Shown in pieces: positions 53,504 to 63,701 of a DNA stretch of 64,000 bases (positions are counted from its first letter, which is position 1; each line of letters opens with the position of its first letter). This DNA comes from Pleurocapsa sp. PCC 7327. GTDB lineage: Bacteria > Cyanobacteriota > Cyanobacteriia > Cyanobacteriales > Microcystaceae. The position numbers were made by a program, and so were the translations under genes. The stretch covers positions 1,403,501 to 1,467,500 of the forward strand of contig NC_019689.1 in the NCBI RefSeq assembly GCF_000317025.1. The letters run 5' to 3'. The notes below the pieces were generated by a model. It was not told the origin of the DNA. It worked only from the letters and a program-made list of their open reading frames with translations, and made no database searches.

Positions 53504-54704
53504 CTACTCTCTCCCAGTCAAAAAGCTCCTGGACGCGCTGACGACCTGCCTTGCCCATCCTTTCTCTAAGCGTTTCGTCTTCCAGGAGTCGCGCGATCGC
53601 TTCGGCTAGCGCCCGATGGTCTGCCGACTCAAACAGGAAACCCGTCTTGCCATCTTCGACCACATCTACCATGCCGCCGACTCGCGCCCCGATAACGGGG
53701 ATCTCCATTGCCATTGCCTCAGCCAAAGTCATGCCAAAGGCTTCGCTCAGCGATGGATTAATCAGGACATCTGCATTTCGGTAGTACTCGACTAATTGAG
53801 AATGGGGAACCGCACCCACAAACGAGATTTGAGAGGCGATTTCCGACGGGATTCTCTCTTTTAACTGGGAGAAATAATTGCCCCGATAAAAAGTTGCCAA
53901 TTCGAGAACTTTAGGATCGTCGCTCAAACCCACAATAAAGTTAAAAGGAACCCCTTCTTCTGGTCCGACGATTTTCAGTTCTGTATTGGGATAGTGGCGA
54001 ACGACCTCTCGAAAGGCATCTATCAAGACGTGCAAGCCTTTTTCTGGAGAAATTCTGCCCACAAATAGGAGTTGATTGACGCGATCGCGATTGGTTTTAT
54101 GACGCTGTGTTTCGTTCGCAAAGACATTGGCATCGATGCCGTTAAAAACGGTATAGCAGCGATGGGCAAATTGAGGGAACTTTTGCCGAACTTTGTTGGT
54201 AATATATTCGCTGCAACCAATAATGAGATCGACGTGGCGTAACCTTTCCTCGATGAGCTTTGCGTCGAGTTGCGTCAGCCACTCGCAATGCATGTGCAAG
54301 ACGATTTTAATCTTGGGATTAATCGCGCGAATGAGGGGAACGAACTGAGAAAAATTATGAAGGTGAACGATGTCATATTTCTGCTTTCTCAGTTCGAGCG
54401 CTATTTGCAGCGTATAACCTGGGTAATGAAAATCCGAGGTGCCGGGAGCGCTCTTGAGACCGAAAAGTCGCGGAAATTTGGACAGCAACTTCAGCAGTAA
54501 TTTGTCAAAAATGAGGGGGACGTATCGATAAGTTACCTCTTCATGGCGTTTTTCTTGCTTGTGAAATTTACCCCTGGCATAGACGGTTACCTCGCAAGAA
54601 CGAGCCAAACGACGTGCGGTTTGATAGATGATGATGGGAATAGAACCCGCTTGAACCGGAGGTTCGACTGTCCCCCAAGGTTGATTGACAAAGGCTACTT
54701 TCAT
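53394..54704 (-). CDS. glycosyltransferase family 4
   Basis: The 436-residue protein starts MKVAFVNQPWGTVEPPVQAG, with KYDIVHLHNFSQFVPLI in the N-terminal domain and NQLLFVGRISPEKGLHVLID, INPSLSEAFGMTLAEAMAME (E-x7-E motif) and ETLRERMGKAGRQRVQELFD in the C-terminal one. It is a retaining GT-B enzyme adding one sugar to the repeat unit. The 3-prime end overlaps the deacetylase gene, so sugar addition and deacetylation may act one after the other on the same residue. Confidence 0.9.
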   Translation of the reverse strand: MKVAFVNQPWGTVEPPVQAGSIPIIIYQTARRLARSCEVTVYARGKFHKQEKRHEEVTYRYVPLIFDKLLLKLLSKFPRLFGLKSAPGTSDFHYPGYTLQIALELRKQKYDIVHLHNFSQFVPLIRAINPKIKIVLHMHCEWLTQLDAKLIEERLRHVDLIIGCSEYITNKVRQKFPQFAHRCYTVFNGIDANVFANETQRHKTNRDRVNQLLFVGRISPEKGLHVLIDAFREVVRHYPNTELKIVGPEEGVPFNFIVGLSDDPKVLELATFYRGNYFSQLKERIPSEIASQISFVGAVPHSQLVEYYRNADVLINPSLSEAFGMTLAEAMAMEIPVIGARVGGMVDVVEDGKTGFLFESADHRALAEAIARLLEDETLRERMGKAGRQRVQELFDWERVVENLLCQYKKIGEANEQVISDESGASVLSVPPQLHP

Positions 54705-54761
54705 GATTTCCTAGCTCTCGGATTAGCTAACGGCTACGGTTTCGCTCCCTTGGCTTTTCGA

Positions 54762-55991
54762 CTAGACAATTGTAGGTTCTGGAATCGGAATAATAAACTT
54801 TCCACCTTTTTGTCGATAAGCTTCTTGCTGTTGCATAATCTCTTCGGCAAAATTCCAAGCCAAGATTAAAACATAATCTGGTTTGTCTTCCAAAAGCTTC
54901 GAGGGCGGGAAAATGGGCAGGTGATTGATGCCCATGTAACGTCCTTGTTTGAACTTATTCAAATCCACCACGTAATCGACCAGGGTTTTATTAATGCCGA
55001 CGTAACTTAGCAGGGTTGTGGCTTTAGCAGCAGCACCGTAGGCAGCAATTTTTTTGCCTTGTTTTTTGAGATCCCAAAGGATATCTAGCAGAGAATACTT
55101 GACGCTCATCACGCGATCGCCAAACTCGCGATAATAATCGATGCGATCGACTCCCAATTCTGCTTCTTTTTTCAATAATGCCTTCACTGACTTCTTTACG
55201 GCTTCGCGAGGCTCGACAAATAGGCGCAAAGAACCGCCGTGGATAGAGGTGCGCTGGATATCGTTGAGATAGAGCGAATGTCTTCTAAAGAGTTTGTCCA
55301 GAGCAGTTACGGAAAAATAGCAAAGGTGCTGGTGATAAATCGTGTCAAATTCGCAGTGGTCAACCAGATCGACGACGTAGGGAGCCTCAATTACTGCCAC
55401 GCCCGTTTCTTTCAAGAGCATGCCAATACCAGCTACAAACCCATTGAGTTCTGGCACGTGAGCTAAGACATTGTTGGCAAGGAAGACATCTGCTTGCTTG
55501 CCTTCTGCTAAAAGTTGTTTGGCTAGCTCCTGAGTGAAGAAGGTGCAAAGAGTAGGAATACCAGCCTTTTGCGCGGCTTCTGCCGGACCGGAGGCCGGAT
55601 CGATTCCCAACACGGGAATCCCTCGCTCGAAGAAGTTCTTGAGCATGTAGCCATCATTGCTAGCCGCTTCGATGACCAAGCTGTTGCGATCGAGTTGTCT
55701 CGACTCGATAATGGCTTTGGCACTGTCTCCAAAGTGTTTGAGCAGGGATGAGGATACGGAAGAAAAATAGGGATAGTCTCTGCAGAAGAGAATTTCGGGC
55801 GGAACGATTTCCGTAATCTGAACCAGTCCGCAGTCGGGACAAAAAGCCAGATCGAGAGGAGCGGTATATTCTGGTTTGTCGAGTTGGTCTTTAGTTAGCA
55901 GTCCGTCGGCTAGCGGCGTATAACCAAAGGAGATAATCAAATCTAAATCGGGATTTCCGCAAGAGCGGCAAGTTAGCTTTGGGTCTTGCAT
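54762..55991 (-). CDS. sugar C-methyltransferase-like protein 3 (class I SAM)
   Basis: The 409-residue protein has zinc-binding [20 protein letters not shown] and [16 protein letters not shown]-binding [20 protein letters not shown], and a C-terminal [20 protein letters not shown]. This is the pattern of NDP-sugar C-methyltransferases such as those that make branched deoxysugars. It is more distant from the copies at 36273 and 44815. It lies close to the CDP-glucose gene pair (59444-60298 and 58471-59520), so a CDP-linked 3-C-methyl sugar is a reasonable product. That is an inference. Confidence 0.85.
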   Translation of the reverse strand: MQDPKLTCRSCGNPDLDLIISFGYTPLADGLLTKDQLDKPEYTAPLDLAFCPDCGLVQITEIVPPEILFCRDYPYFSSVSSSLLKHFGDSAKAIIESRQLDRNSLVIEAASNDGYMLKNFFERGIPVLGIDPASGPAEAAQKAGIPTLCTFFTQELAKQLLAEGKQADVFLANNVLAHVPELNGFVAGIGMLLKETGVAVIEAPYVVDLVDHCEFDTIYHQHLCYFSVTALDKLFRRHSLYLNDIQRTSIHGGSLRLFVEPREAVKKSVKALLKKEAELGVDRIDYYREFGDRVMSVKYSLLDILWDLKKQGKKIAAYGAAAKATTLLSYVGINKTLVDYVVDLNKFKQGRYMGINHLPIFPPSKLLEDKPDYVLILAWNFAEEIMQQQEAYRQKGGKFIIPIPEPTIV

Positions 55992-56046
55992 AATCTTCGT
56001 TTGTGGCGAAAGGCGAAAAATATAAAGTGGAATTAATCGAGTCGAG

Positions 56047-56967
56047 CTAGACGAGCAGTCCTGAAATTGCCTCGCTGCAAGCGACGGGTGACATTCCTGC
56101 TAGATCTAAAATTTGGGGAATCAAATCTTCTCGTTTGACTGCCATCAGGTGTACTCCCTGACAGAGTTGCTTGGCTAGCCGCACCTGTTCGGCGGCAATG
56201 TTTACCCCTTCTTGTAAGGGATCGGGGGCATCTGCCAGTCGTTTGATGATGTCTTGCGGGATCTTGACTCCAGGCACGTAGCGATTGATAAATTCAGCAT
56301 TTTTAGCCGATTTGAGCAAAAAAATTCCAGCTAGGATGGGTTTGTCCGCTCCAGCCGCGATTTGGTGCATAAATTTATCCAACCGCTCGAAATCCGTAAT
56401 CAGTTGGCTTTGAAAAAACTGTGCCCCCGCTTCTATTTTCTTCTCAAAGCGCCGTTGCAACCCCGACCAGCTCTTGAGTTGGGGATCGACCCCCGCCCCA
56501 GCAAACAGGTCGAGTGGTTCGTCGGGAAGCGATCGCTGGTTGCTGTCAAAACCTTGATTGAGTTTGTCGATAACTTTGAGCAAGCGAACCGATTCGAGAT
56601 CAAAAACCGCTTTGGCAGCTTGGCAATCGCCAGCTTTGACGGGATCGCCCGTTAGCGCCAAAAGATTGCGAATGCCGAGGGCGTGCGCGCCCATTAAGTC
56701 AGCCTGCAAACCGATCGCGTTGCGATCGCGACAAGTCATCTGACAGATGGGTTCGATGCCATGCTGCAATAAAATTGCCGATGCCGCGATCGAGGACATC
56801 CGCAAAACGGCACGACTGCCATCGGTAATATTGACTGCATGAACCCATCCTTTGAGCATTTTTGCCACTTCTATCATCCGCGCTGGATTACCGCCTTTGG
56901 GCGGGGTTATCTCAGCCGTAATTAAAAATTCTCTCTCTAAAACGGCTTGGCGAAAACGGTTAACCAT
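56047..56967 (-). CDS. metF: methylenetetrahydrofolate reductase (MetF-like)
   Basis: The 306-residue protein begins [20 protein letters not shown], with [45 protein letters not shown] and [13 protein letters not shown]-like parts (seen as [20 protein letters not shown]), the TIM-barrel pattern of the MetF family. It would reduce methylene-tetrahydrofolate to methyl-tetrahydrofolate, the methyl donor for methionine. It lies 80 bp after metK in the same direction and 56 bp before the C-methyltransferase. Together they could supply methyl groups for the methyltransferases of this block. Confidence 0.85.
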   Translation of the reverse strand: MVNRFRQAVLEREFLITAEITPPKGGNPARMIEVAKMLKGWVHAVNITDGSRAVLRMSSIAASAILLQHGIEPICQMTCRDRNAIGLQADLMGAHALGIRNLLALTGDPVKAGDCQAAKAVFDLESVRLLKVIDKLNQGFDSNQRSLPDEPLDLFAGAGVDPQLKSWSGLQRRFEKKIEAGAQFFQSQLITDFERLDKFMHQIAAGADKPILAGIFLLKSAKNAEFINRYVPGVKIPQDIIKRLADAPDPLQEGVNIAAEQVRLAKQLCQGVHLMAVKREDLIPQILDLAGMSPVACSEAISGLLV

Positions 56968-57038
56968 CGGCTATTTATTAAGTTATCAAATGTCAAGGCT
57001 TGCTCGTTACCATCCAATCCGAACATTTTTGTACGTCA

Positions 57039-57060
57039 GGGCAGGTTTCAAAACCTGCCC
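57039..57060. repeat. hairpin at the metK stop codon
   Basis: GGGCAGGTTT and AAACCTGCCC form a 10-bp perfect stem with a 2-nt loop. The hairpin overlaps the last codons and stop of metK. It could reduce read-through into metF or protect the transcript end, but no T-run follows. Confidence 0.45.
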
Positions 57061-58331
57061 CGACTATTTCCGACTGTCACTTCTGATAAAGAAGGAGCAA
57101 AAGCATCTTGCAAAAGCACCACTTTGTCGGTGCGTTCCCAGGGCAAATCGAGATCTGTGCGTCCGAAATGTCCGTAAGCTGCTACATCTTGATAAAAACG
57201 ACCGCCTTGCTCGGCTGGGAGGCGACGCAGGTTAAAATTCTGAATAATTCCAGCCGGACGCAATTCAAAATATTCTCTGACGAAGGCTAGCAGTTTTTCC
57301 TCGTCTACTTTACCCGTGCCAAAGGTTTCTACCATGATGCTCACGGGTCGAGCGACTCCGATCGCGTAGCTTGCCTGTACCTCGCACTTATCTGCCAGCC
57401 CTGCTGCCACGATATTCTTAGCCACATAGCGACAAGCATAGGCAGCCGAACGGTCTACCTTGGTTGGATCTTTACCCGAAAAAGCGCCGCCGCCGTGACG
57501 GGAGTAACCGCCATAGGTATCGACAATAATTTTGCGTCCAGTCAGTCCGGCATCTCCTTGGGGACCGCCAATGACGAATTTTCCGGTAGGGTTGACCAGG
57601 AAACGAGTTTCTTGAGTAGGTTTAATTTCAATGTCGGCAAAGACGGGTTTGACGACGGCATCCCAGAGATCGCTTTTAATTTTTGCCTGTACGGTTGCGT
57701 TGTCGGCAATCTCACCAATGGTCTCGGCGTGCTGGGTAGAAATTAAAATCGTATCGATTCCGATAGGTTGCCCATCTTCATAAATAACGGAAACCTGGGT
57801 TTTCCCGTCGGGACGCAGGTAGGGCAAATCTCCCGTTTTACGAACGGCTGCCAAGCGGCGCGAGATGCGATGCGCCAAGCTGATGGGCATGGGCATCAGT
57901 TCGGGCGTTTCTCGGCAGGCATAGCCGAACACGATCCCCTGATCGCCAGCGCCGATGCGATCCAATTCGTCATCGCTGAGTTCTTCGCGTTGTTCTTGAG
58001 CTGCTGTCACTCCTTGGGCGATATCAGGCGACTGTTCGTCTAAAGCGACCAAAACCGAACAGCTATTGGCAGCAAATCCGTTTTCGGCATTGGTATAACC
58101 GATTTCGGCAATTTTTCGCCGCGCTAAATCTACATAGTTAATTTGGGCTTTAGTAGTAATTTCTCCCGTAATCAGGACTAAACCCGTATTAACGACAACT
58201 TCTGCGGCAACGCGACTGCGATCGTCGCTCGCCAGTAAAGCATCCAGAATCGTATCGGAGATCTGGTCGCAGATTTTATCGGGATGCCCCTCAGTAACGG
58301 ATTCGGAAGTAAATAAATAACGACGAGACAA
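57048..58331 (-). CDS. metK: S-adenosylmethionine synthetase
   Basis: The 427-residue protein starts [20 protein letters not shown] (ATP-binding part), has [20 protein letters not shown] and the P-loop-like [20 protein letters not shown], and the [20 protein letters not shown] signature. It makes SAM from methionine and ATP in the cytosol. It is a complete family-length protein. Whether this is the only copy in the genome is unknown. Here it is placed amid five methyltransferases and next to metF. Confidence 0.97.
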   Translation of the reverse strand: MSRRYLFTSESVTEGHPDKICDQISDTILDALLASDDRSRVAAEVVVNTGLVLITGEITTKAQINYVDLARRKIAEIGYTNAENGFAANSCSVLVALDEQSPDIAQGVTAAQEQREELSDDELDRIGAGDQGIVFGYACRETPELMPMPISLAHRISRRLAAVRKTGDLPYLRPDGKTQVSVIYEDGQPIGIDTILISTQHAETIGEIADNATVQAKIKSDLWDAVVKPVFADIEIKPTQETRFLVNPTGKFVIGGPQGDAGLTGRKIIVDTYGGYSRHGGGAFSGKDPTKVDRSAAYACRYVAKNIVAAGLADKCEVQASYAIGVARPVSIMVETFGTGKVDEEKLLAFVREYFELRPAGIIQNFNLRRLPAEQGGRFYQDVAAYGHFGRTDLDLPWERTDKVVLLQDAFAPSLSEVTVGNSRGRF

Positions 58332-58470
58332 TTTGATTCAATCCTCTCTTAATAAGATTACAGATAGGGAATTTGACATTCTGGATAGACGGTTGGGTGG
58401 CGATCGCTTTTTGCTGCCGCCTCTGTGTAACACTTTTTCTATCCGTAGCATTAGGGTTAGAGATTTATAT

Positions 58471-59520
58471 TTATGCCCGATTGGTTGCTAGCGCTTCGGT
58501 TTTCCAGCGCAGATTTTCATCGAGCAATCCATTACTGAGTAACTGTTGGATGTGGGCGATACGTTGGTATCTCGGTCCTTCAAATTCTTCGAGGGTTAAC
58601 CCAACTTTTTGATAAGCTGCGTAGAGTTCTGCCGCTCCCTTGCGAGCATTCCATTGGGGTTGGAAGTCTGGCAAGGTGCGCGTAATTTTGCTACAGTCAA
58701 CCCGGTAGCAGCGCTTATCCGGTCCGCCATCTTTGGCATACTCGATCTGGCAGCCGGGAACTGTCTCGCGAACGATCTCGGCGATATCTCGAATGCGATA
58801 ATTGTCTTCGTTACGCCCGACGTTGAAGGCTTGATTGTGTACTAACTCCCGGGGGGCTTCAACAGAAGCAATGAAGGCGCGAGAGATATCTTCAATGTGG
58901 ACGATTGGTCGCCAGGGGGTGCCGTCGCTTTTGATATAAATCCGACCCGTGGTAAACGCCCAAGCAACTAGGTTGTTGAGAACGAGGTCGAACCGCAGAC
59001 GGGGCGAGACTCCATAGGCGGTCGCATTGCGCAGATAGGTGGGACTGAAATTGTCGTCTGCCAGTTGCGCGACATCCTGCTCTACCCGAACTTTGGAAAT
59101 TCCATAAGGCGTGACGGGATTGAAAGAGGATTCTTCGGTCAGCCAATCTTCTCCGCCCGCCCCATAATTGCTACAAGAAGAGGAGAAGATGAAGCGCTCG
59201 ATACCGACTTGTTTGGCTAATTTCGCCAGACGAACCGAGGCCAGATGGTTGATCTCGTAGGTTAGATCGGGATTGAGGTTGCCCAGCGGGTCGTTTGAGA
59301 GTCCGGCTAGATGCAGCACGGCATCGAATCCTTCTAAATCCGAGGCTTCCACGTCGCGGATATCTTTTTTAATTTCTGGGATTTCTGGCAGTCCTTCTCC
59401 GAAGGTGCTGCGTTCGTACAAATCGCTATCTAGCCCGACGACTTCATGCCCTTTGGCTAGTAGCATTGGTACTGTTACCGTGCCGATGTATCCCTTGTGA
59501 CCAGTTAGTAGTATTCTCAT
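58471..59520 (-). CDS. NAD-dependent epimerase/dehydratase (extended SDR)
   Basis: The 349-residue protein starts [20 protein letters not shown] (GxxGxxG), with [31 protein letters not shown] and [15 protein letters not shown] (YxxxK). It is an extended SDR acting on NDP-sugars, commonly found next to glucose-1-phosphate cytidylyltransferase. It has GGGAGG 7 bp before the ATG, inside the 77-bp overlap with rfbF. It probably acts on the CDP-sugar made by RfbF, as a 4,6-dehydratase, reductase or epimerase. Confidence 0.88.
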   Translation of the reverse strand: MRILLTGHKGYIGTVTVPMLLAKGHEVVGLDSDLYERSTFGEGLPEIPEIKKDIRDVEASDLEGFDAVLHLAGLSNDPLGNLNPDLTYEINHLASVRLAKLAKQVGIERFIFSSSCSNYGAGGEDWLTEESSFNPVTPYGISKVRVEQDVAQLADDNFSPTYLRNATAYGVSPRLRFDLVLNNLVAWAFTTGRIYIKSDGTPWRPIVHIEDISRAFIASVEAPRELVHNQAFNVGRNEDNYRIRDIAEIVRETVPGCQIEYAKDGGPDKRCYRVDCSKITRTLPDFQPQWNARKGAAELYAAYQKVGLTLEEFEGPRYQRIAHIQQLLSNGLLDENLRWKTEALATNRA

Positions 59521-60298
59521 TTGATTCCTCCCAAGTTTTCCAAGGTGCTTTACCGCTTGCCCATAGGTTTTCTAACAAACGCTTGTCGCGCAACGTATCC
59601 ATACATTGCCAGAATGAGTCATGCTTGTAAGCCATTAGCTGACCGTCTTTGGCTAATCTTTCCAGTGGCTCTTTTTCCCACTGAGTATCGTCGCCATCGA
59701 TATAGTCGAACACTTCGGGTTCGAGGACGAAAAACGCACCGTTGATCCAGCCTTCTTTGGTTTGAGGCTTTTCGGAAAACTCTGCGATGCGATCGCCATC
59801 TAGTTCTAAGTGACCGAAACGCGCTGGCGGACGAACGGCAGTGAGGGTAGCTAGTTTGCCGTGAGCGCGATGGAAAGCTAATAGGTCGTGTAAATTGACG
59901 TCGGAAACGCCGTCTCCCCAAGTCAGCATGAAGGTTTCATTGCCTATGTGGGGAGCGAGGCGTTTGATGCGACCGCCTGTATTGGTGTGCAGTCCGGTAT
60001 CGACTAATTCGACCGTCCAATCGAGTTGGTAGCCGCCATGATGCTTGACCTCGCCGTTTCGCATTTCTACGGTGAGGTGGTTGCTGTTGAGGGAGCAATA
60101 GTCTACCATGTACTTTTTGATAACCGCTCCCTTATAACCAAGGGCGATCGTAAAATTTTTAAAGCCATAGTGGGAATAGTGCATCATAATATGCCAGAGA
60201 ATTGGCTGTCCGCCAATCTCCACCATTGGTTTCGGTTTATTTTCGGTTTCTTCGGCGATCCGAGTGCCCAGACCGCCAGCCAGAATTGCTACTTTCAT
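59444..60298 (-). CDS. rfbF: glucose-1-phosphate cytidylyltransferase
   Basis: The 284-residue protein starts [20 protein letters not shown] with [38 protein letters not shown] and [19 protein letters not shown], the RfbF pattern. It makes CDP-glucose from CTP and glucose 1-phosphate, the start of CDP-deoxysugar and branched-sugar routes. Beyond the normal end (GKAPWKTW) the frame runs about 20 codons further into the next gene, so the stop probably shifted. The overlap of 77 bp is long and gives coupling with the SDR gene. Confidence 0.93.
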   Translation of the reverse strand: MKVAILAGGLGTRIAEETENKPKPMVEIGGQPILWHIMMHYSHYGFKNFTIALGYKGAVIKKYMVDYCSLNSNHLTVEMRNGEVKHHGGYQLDWTVELVDTGLHTNTGGRIKRLAPHIGNETFMLTWGDGVSDVNLHDLLAFHRAHGKLATLTAVRPPARFGHLELDGDRIAEFSEKPQTKEGWINGAFFVLEPEVFDYIDGDDTQWEKEPLERLAKDGQLMAYKHDSFWQCMDTLRDKRLLENLWASGKAPWKTWEESNENTTNWSQGIHRHGNSTNATSQRA

Positions 60299-60320
60299 AA
60301 CCTCTCCTTTCTTGACTATT

Positions 60321-61610
60321 TCAATTGCTTACATGCAGGCTTTCAAGTTGCCAAGAATAGCGATCGTCAACCTTGTCAGTTATTAACCATAAGCCTTTTC
60401 TCCGCCAGTATTGCTCTACTAAAACTTGTGAAAGCTCATCGGCAGAAAGAAGTTTTTGCTGGAGCAGAATCTCTCCTAACTTTTTAGAAGTGAAAGTAGA
60501 TTTTTGCCAATTTAGCAATTTGTTTAATTTGGCTTGAGAAATAACCTGACGCTGAACTAAAAGTTCGCCCAACTTAATTCTTTGATTTCTCAGATGATAT
60601 TCAAGTTCGGCTTGAGTAATATACCCTCGTTCTACTAAAAGTTCGCCGATTTTTTTCTCCGAGCGATCGAGCTGTTCTTCTAGCACCGCTGACAAAGCGG
60701 TTTCAGAAATTAAGTTTTGCCTTACTAAAATTTCGCCAATTTTAGAAGATTCTAAATCGACGATTGGCAATTCCTGTTCGGAATCAATAACATTCGCAGA
60801 TTTAGAGAGAAAAAAGGAATTTTTAATGGGGTTGCTTGCAGGCAGACGCTTAGGCCGTGCGAGCAGTTGTTGCGAAGCCAACCAAATAAAGGGCGGAATG
60901 GTATGACTGTAGCGATACCAGAGTCGATTTGGCTCTTGTATCAATCGATATAACCACTCCAAACCCGTATCTCGCACTAAGCGAGGCGCTCTTTGGCGAA
61001 TGCCCGCATAGAGCGGAAAAACTGCACCTACTCCAATCATGACTGCCTGGATTTTATCGAGGTGCTGAATCATCCAATATTCTTGTTTGGGACATCCCAA
61101 ACAAACTAATACCAACCCAGCACCGCTAGCGTTGATTTTTTCAATCAGAGCTTGGTCTTCAGTCGGACTCAGAGGTCTAAAAGGCAAGGGTTCCATGCCA
61201 GCAATCTTGAGGTTGGGAAATTCTCGTTCTAATTTTTTCCTCATTCGCTCTAGAACCTCTGATTGGGATCCCAAGAAAAACAAACTCACGCCGCCTTGGG
61301 CGCTTAACTGACATAAACGAAGAAAAACGTCCATTCCGGCGACGCGGTCTTGGCTTCGCTTTCCCATTTTTCTGAGCATCCACACCAAAGGCATACCATC
61401 GGGAGAAACGAGATCGGCTGCTGCTAATACTGAGGCAAATTCTGGATTCCAGTGAGCTTCCATGAGCATGTGAACGTTGGCTAGACAGACGATTCTACTC
61501 TCTCGCGCTCTTGCCCACCTCAGAATTAAAAAAATCTGTTCTTCAAAAGTTAAGGCGGTAATGGGTGCATTAAGCACATATTTTTTCGGAATCAAAGGTT
61601 GAGGAATCAT
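60321..61610 (-). CDS. WecG/TagA/CpsF glycosyltransferase fused to four MshEN-like repeats
   Basis: Residues 1-240 form the WecG/TagA domain: SPDGMPLVWMLRKMG (catalytic Asp71), VSLFFLGSQSEVLERMRKKL, LVLVCLGCPKQEYWM and FPLYAGIRQRAPRLVRDTGL. It adds N-acetylmannosaminuronate-type or other sugars to lipid-linked units. Residues 290-400 hold four copies of a 24-residue motif (KIGEILVRQNLISETALSAV, KIGELLVERGYITQAELEYH, KLGELLVQRQVISQAKLNKL and KLGEILLQQKLLSADELSQV, each continuing to a Gln at position 24). This is the repeat of the c-di-GMP-binding MshEN/GspE-N domain, in slightly degenerate form. The fusion is unusual and may put the transferase under nucleotide-signal control. Confidence 0.85.
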   Translation of the reverse strand: MIPQPLIPKKYVLNAPITALTFEEQIFLILRWARARESRIVCLANVHMLMEAHWNPEFASVLAAADLVSPDGMPLVWMLRKMGKRSQDRVAGMDVFLRLCQLSAQGGVSLFFLGSQSEVLERMRKKLEREFPNLKIAGMEPLPFRPLSPTEDQALIEKINASGAGLVLVCLGCPKQEYWMIQHLDKIQAVMIGVGAVFPLYAGIRQRAPRLVRDTGLEWLYRLIQEPNRLWYRYSHTIPPFIWLASQQLLARPKRLPASNPIKNSFFLSKSANVIDSEQELPIVDLESSKIGEILVRQNLISETALSAVLEEQLDRSEKKIGELLVERGYITQAELEYHLRNQRIKLGELLVQRQVISQAKLNKLLNWQKSTFTSKKLGEILLQQKLLSADELSQVLVEQYWRRKGLWLITDKVDDRYSWQLESLHVSN

Positions 61611-61749
61611 TTTTTAAATCCTTACTGCCTCCTGTTCTCTAAATAAATCGCCATTAAAAAGAAAAAGAAAGGAGTTTATTCTCCTTTCTTTTTGAGAAAA
61701 ATTTAAGCTTAATATTATTTAAATAATGTTTTTTGTGTCTGCTGAGTCT

Positions 61750-63642
61750 TTATGGCTCGTATCCCACATACAAAGGTACGGCAACCATGTGACCTTGACC
61801 GAGAACCTCGCGTTTTAGGGTTTTTGTCTTTCCCTTGTGAGTTTCCTCTATTTGAGTTGCGTAGGTAGAACCGAAAGCCATTTCTCTGTAGATGGCTGAA
61901 ACAGAAGAATCCCGATTGAGTAAAACCGGCATCTTGGGATCGCTAACTCCCTGAGCGGGATAAAACAGTCCACCCAGTATCTCGGTTTTTCCGCCATCGA
62001 GTGTAGCTGCTACGATGTTGCCAAACTCTGTTTTGTACCCAAGCAACCAAAGCAAACCGCCATCGTTCTTAATCATGGGGTTAGGGGGCGGCATCTCGCA
62101 GTTAAGTTGACGAGCATAAAGTTTCTGTCCTTTGCCAAGGTTAATTGGTGTAGAAACGACGTTTTCAATGAACCAGGTGCTGGTCTTAGGAGTGCTCAGC
62201 AAGACTGGTCCGATAGAGTGCCGAACTACTACAGGCTGCGATGCTGCATTCTCCAGTCCGCCACCTTCAAAATTGAACCTCTCAAAAATGACTGGATGCT
62301 CGTTATTCTCGAAACGGAATAAAATCCCATCGGGGCGAAGCCAAGAATTGAAGCCGATGATGCGGCGCACGTTGCCGCGTACTATTACTGGTTTAGTTAA
62401 GTTGTAGTATCCCCAAGGAAAGTAAATCGTGGTTTTACCTGAGTCGATCGCCTTTTGGATGCCATCGGAGTCGTCTTGGTCGTCATCGCGTTTGGCACCG
62501 TAAGCTTCAACGTTTGCCCAGTTGTTCGAGTTATTATCGAAGAACTGCGGTGTCTCCTCAATAGCCAGGTTTAGGCTTTTCTGCGGCGAATCGAACAGGC
62601 TTATCGGTGCAGTAGAAACAAATTCCTCTATTTTGGGACCGGCGATGAGTCGATCTGAGCTTCGAATGGCAGCTTGATAACCTTCGACACTGACATTTCG
62701 TACAAAAATGTTAGTGGAATTTTCAATCGCTACAGCCTGCGGCGAACCGCCGCGAAGCTCCGAGTCAATCAAAACGATGGGTCCCGACCAGTCACCGCCG
62801 TTCCTGATGGCAGGCACTGAATTGATGCTAGTCAGCTTGCGGATAGCTAGCACGAGGTCTTGATTCTCAATCCCGACCACATTCTGGTTCTCCAGTTGGA
62901 TATTCTCAAGGATAACGTTGTAGAGAGCAGAACCGCCACGAATACCGATGTCAAAGCCTTTAACTGTCAAGTTTTTAATCAGACAGGGACCGACCTCGCG
63001 GGTCAAGTCTAGTCCAACGGCTCCTTTGCCGTCGCCAGAGACGATCGCAACGTTCTCCATTGCGCCAGTGTTGCTAGCATTGAAATCAACCCCAATAGCG
63101 CCAGGATTGCCCTTGCCGATATCGAAGGTCATGTCAAAAATGTAGTTATTGTGGGCGCGATTGCCAGCCCCAAGCTCTCCAGTTCCTAGCGATCCCGCTC
63201 TGGTTAGAGGTTTGGGTTGTGTTGGGTCGCTAAAGCCAGCGGTGTTGTCCTTTAGCTTGATAGTAGTTTTGCCAGAACCTTCGCCTTGCCAGGTGAGAAA
63301 AGCACCAAATATCCCATCTGCGCCCTTCCATTCGATCGCGTCGCTGACCAAATACGTCCCTGTTGGGAAGAACAGCGTCCGATGTTGGGTCAAGTTTTCC
63401 TGTACCGCTTGGCGAATGGCTGCCGTGTCGTCGGTAACGCCGTCGCCCTTGGCGCCGTAGTCCCGCACGTTCACCAGGTTGGCATCGGTGGGATAGATAA
63501 CCCTTGGATGAATTACCTTTGTGGTTACTGATGTAGTTACCGAACTGCTCATTCCTGAAAGACAAGAAGGAAACGCGATCGCCAATAGCAGACCGCACAA
63601 GACCAGAGAGCAAAATGTAACGATGGCAAAGCGAGAACGCAT
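61750..63642 (-). CDS. right-handed beta-helix (pectate-lyase-3/GH55-like) protein
   Basis: The 630-residue protein has a signal segment (FAIVTFCSLVLCGLLLAIAF, possibly a lipoprotein as PSC follows) and two Pectate_lyase_3-like starts: LVNVRDYGAKGDGVTDDTAA with TLFFPTGTYLVSDAI near residue 57, and NVEAYGAKRDDDQDDSDGIQ with TTIYFPWGYYNL near residue 380. These mark two parallel beta-helix domains as in GH55 glucanases or polysaccharide lyases. It would act on an extracellular polymer, perhaps the one made here. Confidence 0.8.
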   Translation of the reverse strand: MRSRFAIVTFCSLVLCGLLLAIAFPSCLSGMSSSVTTSVTTKVIHPRVIYPTDANLVNVRDYGAKGDGVTDDTAAIRQAVQENLTQHRTLFFPTGTYLVSDAIEWKGADGIFGAFLTWQGEGSGKTTIKLKDNTAGFSDPTQPKPLTRAGSLGTGELGAGNRAHNNYIFDMTFDIGKGNPGAIGVDFNASNTGAMENVAIVSGDGKGAVGLDLTREVGPCLIKNLTVKGFDIGIRGGSALYNVILENIQLENQNVVGIENQDLVLAIRKLTSINSVPAIRNGGDWSGPIVLIDSELRGGSPQAVAIENSTNIFVRNVSVEGYQAAIRSSDRLIAGPKIEEFVSTAPISLFDSPQKSLNLAIEETPQFFDNNSNNWANVEAYGAKRDDDQDDSDGIQKAIDSGKTTIYFPWGYYNLTKPVIVRGNVRRIIGFNSWLRPDGILFRFENNEHPVIFERFNFEGGGLENAASQPVVVRHSIGPVLLSTPKTSTWFIENVVSTPINLGKGQKLYARQLNCEMPPPNPMIKNDGGLLWLLGYKTEFGNIVAATLDGGKTEILGGLFYPAQGVSDPKMPVLLNRDSSVSAIYREMAFGSTYATQIEETHKGKTKTLKREVLGQGHMVAVPLYVGYEP

Positions 63643-63701
63643 GGTTGAAACTTTGTGCTTTTAAGATCTCGATTTAGGTAAAGCGTAATCCTGCCCAATT
63701 C

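Noticed and set aside
58332-58470. Possible SAM riboswitch upstream of metK
   Set aside because: The 139-bp leader shows no recognisable SAM-I or other riboswitch pattern and no terminator/antiterminator pair.
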